Positions 28,797 through 35,363 of a DNA stretch of 64,000 bases are shown in pieces. The DNA lies in assembly GCF_012584515.1 (NCBI RefSeq), contig NZ_CP051461.1, forward strand, positions 852,001 through 916,000, read 5' to 3'. The first letter of the stretch is position 1; each line of letters starts with the position of its first letter. The position numbers and the translations under genes are program-made. The DNA is from Polaromonas vacuolata. GTDB lineage: Bacteria; Pseudomonadota; Gammaproteobacteria; Burkholderiales; Burkholderiaceae_C. Below the pieces are notes generated by a model. The model had not been told where the DNA came from, did not search any database, and was given only the letters and a program-made list of their open reading frames with translations.

Positions 28797-29510
28797 ATGT
28801 CTACCAACTCTAATTTTGACCCCGCCGAACTAGCTAAATTTTCTGATCTCGCTCATCGCTGGTGGGATAAAGAAAGCGAATTTCGCCCCTTGCATCAAAT
28901 CAACCCTTTGCGCTTGACTTGGATTGACAAAATTATTCCTCTTAAAGGTCTGAGTGTTCTTGACGTAGGTTGTGGTGGTGGTATTTTGGCTGATGCCATG
29001 GCGCGCAAAGGCGCGAAAGTCATGGGTATTGATTTAGCCGAAAAAGCACTTAAGGTTGCCCAGCTTCATGCCCTGGAAGCACAAACTGAAGGCGTTCAAT
29101 ACCAAAAGATCAGCGCAGAAGCCTTGGCGGCAGAGCAGCCTGGCACTTTTGACGTAGTGACCTGTATGGAAATGCTTGAGCATGTTCCAGACCCAGCTGC
29201 CGTCGTAAAAGCTTGTTATGCACTGGTTAAACCCGGAGGCCATGTTTTCTTCTCCACCATTAACCGCAACGCTAAGTCGTTTTTATTCGCGATTGTTGGC
29301 GCAGAGTATGTTCTCAACATATTGCCGCGCGGCACGCACGAATACGCCAAATTGATAAAGCCTAGTGAATTAGCTGCTTACTGCCGCGCCGCTGGTTTTG
29401 ATTTACAGAAAACCAGTGGCATGCAATACAACCCGCTAACACGCCACTATTGGCTAGACGACAACACCAGCGTGAACTATATGTTTGCGACTACTAAACC
29501 AGCAGCCTAA
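28797..29510 (+). CDS. ubiG: Ubiquinone biosynthesis O-methyltransferase
   Basis: SAM-dependent methyltransferase of 237 residues for two O-methylations in ubiquinone synthesis. The SAM site is VLDVGCGGGILADAMARKG near residue 49; other family motifs are FDVVTCMEMLEHVPDP near 119 and FFSTINRNAKSFLFAIVGAE near 150, and the N-terminal HRWWDKESEFRPLHQINPLR. It is followed by gph after 23 bases, an arrangement common in betaproteobacteria. Confidence 0.93.
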   Translation: MSTNSNFDPAELAKFSDLAHRWWDKESEFRPLHQINPLRLTWIDKIIPLKGLSVLDVGCGGGILADAMARKGAKVMGIDLAEKALKVAQLHALEAQTEGVQYQKISAEALAAEQPGTFDVVTCMEMLEHVPDPAAVVKACYALVKPGGHVFFSTINRNAKSFLFAIVGAEYVLNILPRGTHEYAKLIKPSELAAYCRAAGFDLQKTSGMQYNPLTRHYWLDDNTSVNYMFATTKPAA

Positions 29511-29533
29511 CGGTTTAAGCAGACTCGCATCAT

Positions 29534-30199
29534 ATGTTTAATGACATTAAAGCCGTGCTATTTGATCTAGATGGCACTTTGGTTGATAGTGCGCCAGACC
29601 TTGGCGCGGCGGCAGACAAAATGCGCACGGATAGAGGCATGGCTTCGTTGCCTTTGTCGCACTACAGACCTCTGGCTGGCGCTGGCGCACGCGGTATGTT
29701 GAGCGTGGCTTTTGGGATGCAGTCGCAAGACGCAGACTTTGAGCAGTTCAAGGAAGAATTCTTTCTTAACTACACCGCCTGCATGACTCAGCGCACCTGT
29801 AGTTTCGATGGCGTCGATGCGTTAATTGCAAGACTGGACGACGCAGGCATGAAGTGGGGTGTGGTGACAAATAAGTCTGAGCGCTTCTCGTTGCCCCTGA
29901 CACGTGCCATGCCGCTTTTTAAAACGGCTCAAACTATCATCAGCGGTGACACCACGCCACATGCCAAGCCGCATCCTGAGCCCTTGCTAGAAGCATCGCG
30001 TCGCCTCATGTTGGAGCCACAGCAATGCGTCTACGTCGGTGACGATGAGCGCGACATAGTCGCCGGCCGCGCCGCAGGTATGGTTACCGTGGCTGCCGCC
30101 TACGGTTATTTAGGTGCGATTGAAGACACGACGCACTGGAATGCAGACGCAACAATTTTTTCTCCAGAGGCCCTCTTGAAGTTGCTGCGAATGGCTTAA
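29534..30199 (+). CDS. gph: Phosphoglycolate phosphatase (HAD family)
   Basis: HAD hydrolase of 221 residues that removes 2-phosphoglycolate. The four motifs are visible: FDLDGTLVDSAPD at residue 11 (nucleophile Asp), WGVVTNKS near 111, KPHPEPLL near 145, and YVGDDERDIVAGRAAGM near 166. The closest family members are the ubiG-linked Gph proteins. Its last 25 bases contain the promoter of ssrA. Confidence 0.88.
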   Translation: MFNDIKAVLFDLDGTLVDSAPDLGAAADKMRTDRGMASLPLSHYRPLAGAGARGMLSVAFGMQSQDADFEQFKEEFFLNYTACMTQRTCSFDGVDALIARLDDAGMKWGVVTNKSERFSLPLTRAMPLFKTAQTIISGDTTPHAKPHPEPLLEASRRLMLEPQQCVYVGDDERDIVAGRAAGMVTVAAAYGYLGAIEDTTHWNADATIFSPEALLKLLRMA

Positions 30200-30202
30200 A
30201 AT
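30176..30202 (+). promoter_or_regulatory. Candidate ssrA promoter
   Basis: TTGAAG (30176-30181) and TAAAAT (30197-30202) are separated by 15 bases, somewhat short for sigma-70, and lie 10 bases before the mature tmRNA 5' end inside the end of gph. Confidence 0.5.
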
Positions 30203-30211
30203 AGTGTTTCT

Positions 30212-30598
30212 GGGGCTGCATTGGTTTCGACGTGGGTTCGGACGCGGTGTGGTGCATGTCGAGCTTAGTGTGCTCGTAAAATTGACTAAAACAAACTAAC
30301 TGCAAACGACGAACGTTTCGCACTCGCGGCTTAATTGCCCGTGAGCTTTACAACAGCAGGCCGATGGGCTGGGCAAGGGGTTTTTAACGCAAGTTAGAGA
30401 CTCCCGGCTGTAAAGATAATTTTATCGGCTGGCTCTGGGCTGGGTACCTTAACCCGGGGCAAGACAATAGGGTACTGGCGTCTTGTATAGCGTGCGACTG
30501 CGCGATGCAAGTGGCGAGACTTAAATCAGACCGCTAAACATGTAGATCTGCCCGAAAAAGGCTTGCGGACGGGGGTTCAAATCCCCCCAGCTCCACCA
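30212..30598 (+). ncRNA. ssrA: Transfer-messenger RNA (tmRNA)
   Basis: The 5' end GGGGCTGCATTGGTTTCGAC and the 3' end GGTTCAAATCCCCCCAGCTC followed by CACCA are the two halves of the alanyl tRNA-like domain. The tag-reading frame starts with GCA at 30302 and ends at TAA 30332-30334, encoding ANDERFALAA; with the tRNA-borne alanine the tag is AANDERFALAA, the betaproteobacterial type. The RNA rescues stalled ribosomes and marks the nascent chain for proteolysis. The 3' CCA is encoded. Size is 387 bases. Confidence 0.96.
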
Positions 30599-30608
30599 TA
30601 TTACGAAG

Positions 30609-30639
30609 TCCCAACTCTTATCAGTTGGGATTTTTTTTT
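30609..30639 (+). terminator. Intrinsic terminator of ssrA
   Basis: TCCCAACT (30609-30616) pairs with AGTTGGGA (30623-30630) over a 6-base loop and is followed by nine T residues. It starts 11 bases after the tmRNA CCA end. Confidence 0.9.
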
Positions 30640-31094
30640 GCCTGTTTCCCCCAGTGAAAAGGCCATTACCCTCGCGAGCGTCGACCACCACCGGTGCCTG
30701 GTTTTGGGGGTATTTATGCCCATTTTCTCTCTCTGTTCTCAGCTACCCTCGCGAGCGCTCGCGAGGCTGTTTCTATATAAATCAATGACTTACGCGGGGC
30801 CAGTTAGTGTTGGTTATTGGTAGGCAGCGGCGACAAGTGCAGAAAAGTTCATTTCTAGTCCAGATCCAGCTAAATGCTTTGGGCAGTCACCAGGCTTGGC
30901 ATCTACAGTGACTCCCAGTTGGCACTGCACAGGCTCGAAGTTCTGGGCGGGGAGGGCGGTGTTTCTGACTATGCAGAGCTTTGAGCGCAGCGGGTATGGC
31001 GCATGAACATGAGTCCGTGTGGCTTTCTGTGCTTAGGTGATTTGCAAGGGTTTGACGAAATAGCTGTTTGTCTGTTGTTATTGCATGTAGTTTA
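30640..31094. other. Gene-free stretch between ssrA and abiEi
   Basis: Apart from the palindrome and direct repeat, about 450 bases hold no credible gene. Open frames across it have no ribosome site or recognisable product. The transition from core to accessory DNA occurs here. Confidence 0.5.
30667..30766. repeat. Palindrome and direct repeat behind ssrA
   Basis: CCTCGCGAGCGCTCGCGAGG (30747-30766) is a perfect 20-bp palindrome. Its first part, TACCCTCGCGAGCG, occurs twice: at 30667-30680 and 30744-30757. The position just behind ssrA suggests a recombination or regulator site at an island edge, but no second copy was seen at the far side of the accessory region. Confidence 0.5.
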
Positions 31095-31124
31095 TTGACA
31101 AATGCAAATATTTTGCAACATACT
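31095..31124 (+). promoter_or_regulatory. Promoter with embedded operator for abiEi
   Basis: TTGACA (31095-31100), an exact -35 consensus, is followed after 18 bases by CATACT (31119-31124). Inside the spacer TGCAAA (31103-31108) and TTTGCA (31112-31117) form a perfect inverted repeat with a 3-base centre, well placed for autorepression by the antitoxin. The AUG at 31131 lies only 6 bases past the -10 box and lacks a Shine-Dalgarno, which suggests a leaderless message. Confidence 0.6.
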
Positions 31125-31130
31125 GCCACC

Positions 31131-31748
31131 ATGAACCCACGTTCCCATTCAACACAAGAGCAGGCCGTTCTCGAACTGGTTAAGGCGCGTTCGCTTGTGC
31201 GTGCCCGGGATCTTGCGCAGCAGGCGCTGCCCACCGTTGTGCTGAGCCGACTGGTTGCTGCAGGTAAGCTCGAAAGAGTCGCCCGAGGGGTGTACGGCCT
31301 ACCAGGTCAGGCAATCAGCGAACACCGCTCACTGGCAGAAGTTGCGCTGAGAGCGCCGCAGGGCGTTATTTGCCTGCTGTCGGCACTGCGCGTGCATGGC
31401 ATTGGCACCCAAGCACCCTTCGAGGTCTGGCTCGCCATCGCCCATCGCGCATCGATTCCACGTCTTGGCCAACCGGAAATTCGTGTCGTGCGCATGTCGG
31501 GTGCCGCGCTGACTGATGGCATAGAACATCTAACGATAGACGGTGTAGAGGTAGCCGTGTTTAATGCCGCAAAGACTGTGGCTGACTGCTTTAAGTACCG
31601 CAATAAAATCGGCCTTGACCCTGCTCTGGAAGCACTGCGCGATGGCTGGGCTCAACGCAAATTTACGATGGATGCGATCTGGCACTACGCAACCATAGAC
31701 CGCGTGGCAAACGTCATGCGACCTTACCTTGAAAGCGTGACAACATGA
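31131..31748 (+). CDS. abiEi: AbiEi-type antitoxin (type IV toxin-antitoxin)
   Basis: Protein of 205 residues from the ATG at 31131. The N-terminal winged helix is RARDLAQQALPTVVLSRLVA with VARGVYGLPG, the AbiEi domain mark; the C-terminal part shows VFNAAKTVADCFKYRNKIG and ANVMRPYLES. Such antitoxins repress their own operon and counter the AbiEii nucleotidyltransferase toxin, which blocks translation on phage infection. An upstream in-frame ATG at 31068 is unlikely because it precedes the promoter. The stop overlaps the start of the expected toxin gene, which is truncated here, so the antitoxin stands alone. Confidence 0.85.
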   Translation: MNPRSHSTQEQAVLELVKARSLVRARDLAQQALPTVVLSRLVAAGKLERVARGVYGLPGQAISEHRSLAEVALRAPQGVICLLSALRVHGIGTQAPFEVWLAIAHRASIPRLGQPEIRVVRMSGAALTDGIEHLTIDGVEVAVFNAAKTVADCFKYRNKIGLDPALEALRDGWAQRKFTMDAIWHYATIDRVANVMRPYLESVTT

Positions 31749-31855
31749 GCCGACATTTGGCCGCTTCTGTCCGTGCCCGTCTATTCACCGCATTTTGCAG
31801 AAATGGTGACTGCCATTCTTCGCAAGCACACAATATTTCCCGAACGGGAAGTTAA
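31745..31855 (+). pseudogene. Remnant of AbiEii toxin gene
   Basis: The ATG at 31745 overlaps the abiEi stop (ATGA), and the first 13 codons read MSRHLAASVRARL, the typical start of AbiEii/AbiGii nucleotidyltransferases. After that the frame becomes unrelated (FTAFCRNGDCHSS...) and stops at 31855, where about 250-300 residues would be expected. The toxin has been deleted, and hipBA regulatory DNA follows directly. The family call rests on a short N-terminal match plus the coupled position. Confidence 0.65.
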
Positions 31856-31949
31856 GATAAGAATCTGGCCTGACATCCTAAGTAATTCCCGATCGGGACA
31901 TATTTCTTGCATACAGCCCAGTTGTGGTTAATAATTTTCCGAACGGGAA
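31837..31949 (+). promoter_or_regulatory. hipBA promoter with three phased operators
   Basis: Three near-identical palindromes are seen: TTCCCGAACGGGAA (31837-31850), TTCCCGATCGGGAC (31886-31899) and TTTCCGAACGGGAA (31936-31949). Their centres are 49 and 50 bases apart, close to five helical turns, so bound repressors would face the same side. A promoter lies between: TTGCAT (31907-31912), 17 bases, AATAAT (31930-31935); the third operator covers the start site. HipB is the likely ligand. Confidence 0.75.
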
Positions 31950-31961
31950 ACTGAGCAAACC

Positions 31962-32222
31962 ATGACATCCATTCGATCATCTCAACAACTCGGCGGCGCA
32001 CTGCGTACCGCTCGCAAGCAGCTCGGGCTGACACAACCCCAATTGGCTCTGGCTGCCGGGGTGGGTGTGCGCTTCATCGTCGACCTTGAAGCTGGCAAGC
32101 CCACCGTGCGACTGGAAAACGTGCTTCTGGTCATTGATGCCTTGGGTGGCGAGATCCAGTTAAGCGGATTGCCAACTATTGCGGCCGACGATCAACGTGA
32201 AGGTGGTGACCATGGCGCATGA
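31962..32222 (+). CDS. hipB: HipB-like XRE-family antitoxin
   Basis: Small DNA-binding protein of 86 residues with an XRE/Cro helix-turn-helix (LGGALRTARKQLGLTQPQLA, then VGVRFIVDLEAGKPTVRLEN). It should bind the three TTCCCG-N-CGGGAA operators just upstream and neutralise the HipA kinase. The ribosome site is weak. Its end overlaps the hipA start by 11 bases. The C-terminal tail is short, as is common for HipB proteins. Confidence 0.85.
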   Translation: MTSIRSSQQLGGALRTARKQLGLTQPQLALAAGVGVRFIVDLEAGKPTVRLENVLLVIDALGGEIQLSGLPTIAADDQREGGDHGA

Positions 32223-33519
32223 ACTGGAAGTCTGGCTTTTCGCCGATCGTGTTGGCACGCTGGCGCTGGTCGATGGTCGGCTGAATTTTTGCTACGCATC
32301 TGCTTGGTTGTCGCAACCAGCCGCCGTTGCCTTGTCCGTCTCGCTGCCCCTGCAAACGCAGCCATTTGACGATCGTCGAACGCGTCCCTTCTTTGCGGGC
32401 CTGCTGCCAGAGGGTCAGATGCGCCGCCTGATTGCACAGCAGTTTCAAGTGTCTAGCCAGAACGACTTTGCGCTGCTGGACCATATCGGCGGCGAATGCG
32501 CCGGGGCAGTGACCTTTATTGCGCAGGGGCAGGCCTTAGCTGTGCCTGCCTGCAACAATGACGTTCAGTGGCTCAGTGACGACGAGGTCGTTGCCATACT
32601 GGATGAATTGCCGCGTCGCCCCATGCTGGCAGGCAAAGACGGCTTGCGACTTTCTTTGGCGGGCGCTCAAGACAAACTACCGGTGGTTTTCGATGGCAGC
32701 CGTATGGGTCTGCCCAAAAACGGCACGCCGAGTTCGCATATTTTGAAGCCGGCCATCCACGCTGTTGAAGACAGCGTAATCAACGAGGGGTTCTGCCTGG
32801 CGCTGGCTGAAGCGATGCAACTCAAGCCAGCAAAATCGAAAGTCCACTTTGTGCTGGACCGATCGTTTCTGCTGGTCGAGCGCTACGACCGACTGATCGA
32901 TGCACAGGGATACAGACATCGCCTGCATCAAGAGGATTTCTGCCAGGCGCTTGGCGTGGTCCCAGAAATGAAATACCAAAACGAAGGTGGGCCAGATTTA
33001 GCGCAATGCTTCGAATTACTTCGTCGTGTTACACGCCCAAGTGCACCGCAGGTATTGCGCCTGCTCGACTGTATGATCTTCAATGCGCTGATCGGCAATC
33101 ACGATGCGCACGCCAAGAACTTTTCGCTGCTTTATTTGGGTGAAAAGTCAGGCAAAACTCCCGTCCTATCACCGTTCTACGACACGCTGTCGACGGCGGT
33201 GTATCCAACGCTATCGCAAAAGATGGCCATGAAAATTGGCAGCAAATATAAGTTCAGCGAAGTTCGGGTAGGGCATTGGGAACAGTTTGCAGAAAGCGCC
33301 GGCCTGACCAAGTCGCAGGCTAAGAGACGCATCTTGGCGTTGGCAAAGTCACTGCCGGCCACGGCGCGCAAGCTCCAGTCTGATCCCGGGTACAGTTTTT
33401 CCGGCAATGCCGTGGTTGAGAAAATCAATGTCTTGATTGAACAGCGCTGCGCTCTGACGAGTCGGCGGCTCACCAATCCCGCCGCGGAAAATGACGCTAC
33501 CGCAGAACCCTCCGACTGA
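32212..33519 (+). CDS. hipA: HipA-like serine/threonine kinase toxin
   Basis: Toxin kinase of 435 residues from the ATG at 32212, chosen because AAGG lies 9 bases upstream; a start at 32179 would overlap hipB more. The N-terminal HipA_N domain includes DDRRTRPFFAGLLPEGQMRR near 48. The kinase core has SSHILKPAIH near 175, the lysine-containing ATP site, the catalytic loop LIGNHDAHAKNFSLLY near 290 and the metal-binding LSPFYDTLST near 318. All key residues look intact. E. coli HipA phosphorylates glutamyl-tRNA synthetase and causes persistence; the target here is unknown. Confidence 0.88.
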   Translation: MAHELEVWLFADRVGTLALVDGRLNFCYASAWLSQPAAVALSVSLPLQTQPFDDRRTRPFFAGLLPEGQMRRLIAQQFQVSSQNDFALLDHIGGECAGAVTFIAQGQALAVPACNNDVQWLSDDEVVAILDELPRRPMLAGKDGLRLSLAGAQDKLPVVFDGSRMGLPKNGTPSSHILKPAIHAVEDSVINEGFCLALAEAMQLKPAKSKVHFVLDRSFLLVERYDRLIDAQGYRHRLHQEDFCQALGVVPEMKYQNEGGPDLAQCFELLRRVTRPSAPQVLRLLDCMIFNALIGNHDAHAKNFSLLYLGEKSGKTPVLSPFYDTLSTAVYPTLSQKMAMKIGSKYKFSEVRVGHWEQFAESAGLTKSQAKRRILALAKSLPATARKLQSDPGYSFSGNAVVEKINVLIEQRCALTSRRLTNPAAENDATAEPSD

Positions 33520-33526
33520 GCCAGCG

Positions 33527-33820
33527 CTATGCTGTTAGCAGTGCGCTCTGCGCATGCCAGTCATCCGGCATCACCCGACGCAGTACAAACTCCAAATTGA
33601 TAGAACTCAGAGTTGCCTTAGCTACAATCGCTTCCAGCAATTCGGGAGCCAGCAAAGTCAGGCGCAGCAAGCGCCGCACCTGCGTCACATCCATCTCCTC
33701 CCGTTGGGCGATCTCTCTTACGTTTTGCACCTTGCCATCATCGAGCAAGCCCTGCCAGTAATGCGCCAATCCCAAAGCGCGCATCAACGGTGTGTCCTGA
33801 TGGGTTTTGCTTGCTCGCTG
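33527..33820 (-). pseudogene. N-terminally truncated HTH protein of recombinase-linked type
   Basis: The frame reads MRALGLAHYWQGLLDDGKV, then VREIAQREEMDVTQVRRLLR, an HTH motif seen in small proteins that accompany phage-like serine recombinases. The frame stays open to the left edge of the IS3-type remnant at 33821 (residues KTHQDTP lie before the first ATG), so the 5' half is replaced by the IS end. A protein from the TTG at 33787 or the ATG at 33784 is possible but would lack its N-terminal part. Confidence 0.6.
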
Positions 33821-33950
33821 TGGGCCTATCCAAATTAATGGACAGCAGAGTCCTCTAAAGATTGGTAATACAGATTTTCAAAGTTAAGTGGGCTTAGCCA
33901 GCCAACGGTTGAATGCCTGCGAATACGATTGTAATAAGCCTCCACCTACT
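33821..33950 (-). mobile_element. IS3-type element end with transposase C-terminus
   Basis: On the minus strand the sequence encodes YNRIRRHSTVGWLSPLNFE, the conserved C-terminus of IS3-family OrfB, running to a TAA and the element tip near 33821 (TGGGCCTATCCAAATTAATG). No catalytic domain is left. It abuts the HTH fragment on one side and a MITE-like copy on the other. Confidence 0.8.
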
Positions 33951-33951
33951 C

Positions 33952-34008
33952 ACCTCAGGATTTGCTAAGCAACGGCGACTATTAACGTGAATGTCTGATG
34001 TCTCTTTT
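33952..34008 (+). repeat. MITE-like palindromic repeat, copy A (right part)
   Basis: Right two-thirds of the repeat family: CCTCAGGATTTGCTAAGCAA, then GGCGACTATTAACGTG and a TGATGTCTCTTTT end. The left terminal repeat is missing; the IS3-type remnant takes its place. Confidence 0.7.
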
Positions 34009-34027
34009 CTTCCGTCTGAAGTGAAGA

Positions 34028-35077
34028 TCAGCGCAGCTCGTACCAGACGCCCCGACCACTGCCGTGCTGGTTCAGGTGTCCGCGCTCGACTAGCGAGCGA
34101 AAGTGCTGCTTGAGCGTGTTCCGGCTGGTGCTGGTTAACTTGATCGCCTCGCCAATCGTGACACGGCCATGTTCGCGGGCAAACTCGACAATCTGTAACG
34201 ACAGCTCAGGCAGCGCGGCCAGTACCAGTTTTTCACGCTCGACTTTCTTCTCCAAGCGCCGCACCTGCTCTGCCAATGCGCGTAGGAAAAACACCAGCCA
34301 AGGCTGCCAGTTCGGCGCATCCGTACGAATCGTGCCTTGGGTTTGTCGCAGGGCAAGGTAGTAGGCTTCCTTATTCATCTCGATCACGCTTTCCAGCGAG
34401 CTGTAGGGTACGTAGGCGTATCCAGCCTGCAAAAGCATCAGCGTAGTCAGCGCCCGGCTGATTCGGCCGTTACCGTCCTGAAACGGGTGAATTTCAAGGA
34501 ATACGACCACAAAGACCGCTGTAATCAGCAGTGGGTGACACAGTTTCAACTCACGTTGCTCAGACACCCAACGGATTAGCTCGGATATCAAACGCGGGGT
34601 ATCAAACGGCGAAGCAGTCTGGAACACGATGCCGACCTGCTCGCCGTGTTCGTTGAAAGCGGCCACGCTGTTGGTGTTCGTTTTGTACTGTCCGCGATGC
34701 CAGGCATCTTTCTTGCTTTAGCGCAGCAATACCTGATGCAGCTGCTTGACGTAGTTCTCGGTAAACGGGATATCGTGCCAAGCGCTAAAGATCAAATCCA
34801 TTACCTCGGCGTAACCCGCCACCTCTTGCTCGTCCCGAGTGTCGAAGGACTTGATCTCCAGATTTGCCAGCAGTTGCTCGACCTCGCGGTCTGAGAGTTT
34901 GCTGCCCTCAATGCGGGTCGATGATCCGATGCTCTCGATGGTGGCCACGCGGCGCAACGCCGATAAGCGCTCAGGTGCGAGCGTCCCTAGGGCACGCCAG
35001 GCTCCCTTGAACTCGTCAGTTTTGGTGACGAGGCTCAGGATTTCTTGGGTGATCTGGAGGGTTTCAGTGCGGAGCAT
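34028..35077 (-). pseudogene. Fic-family adenylyltransferase gene split by one stop codon
   Basis: The frame from the ATG at 35077 codes for 119 residues, stops at TAA (34718-34720), and continues in the same frame to 34028, 349 residues in all. The junction reads LHQVLLR-stop-SKKDAWHRGQY, where family members have tyrosine, so a single TAC/TAT to TAA change explains it. The Fic core HPFQDGNGR (residues 197-205) is intact, as is the class II inhibitory motif S-x-x-x-E-G (Ser53, Glu57, Gly58). A winged helix follows at the C-terminus. The second part could be translated alone from 34666 but would lack the inhibitory helix. Confidence 0.85.
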
Positions 35078-35168
35078 TAACCAATACTAAACCCATTTAC
35101 ACCCAATTAAACCCAATTTCAAGCCGCCAACCCGCAACATACCTATTTACACCCAACAAAGGACGAAG

Positions 35169-35260
35169 GGATATCCACGTTTAGCGCTCCTACCGTTAGA
35201 GCTGCGCAACTGATACCCAAGGAATTTTCTCGGTATCAGCGACTATTGGATGTCTCTTTT
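35169..35260 (+). repeat. MITE-like palindromic repeat, copy B (divergent)
   Basis: Starts ATATCCACGTTTAGCGCT and ends GCGACTATTGGATGTCTCTT; the centre differs from copies C and E but shares GCGCAACT and CAGCGACTATT. It lies between the fic gene and the helicase gene. Confidence 0.6.
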
Positions 35261-35363
35261 GTCCTCACGCCAAATCAAACTATCAGGAGACGCCGCCATG
35301 TCACGAAATTTTGGCCTACCCCGTCAAATTGGCACTGGCAATAACAACCCGCCGAACAATAGG

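Noticed and set aside
30563..30823. Coding frame starting inside ssrA
   Set aside because: It begins within the tmRNA acceptor half and crosses its terminator.
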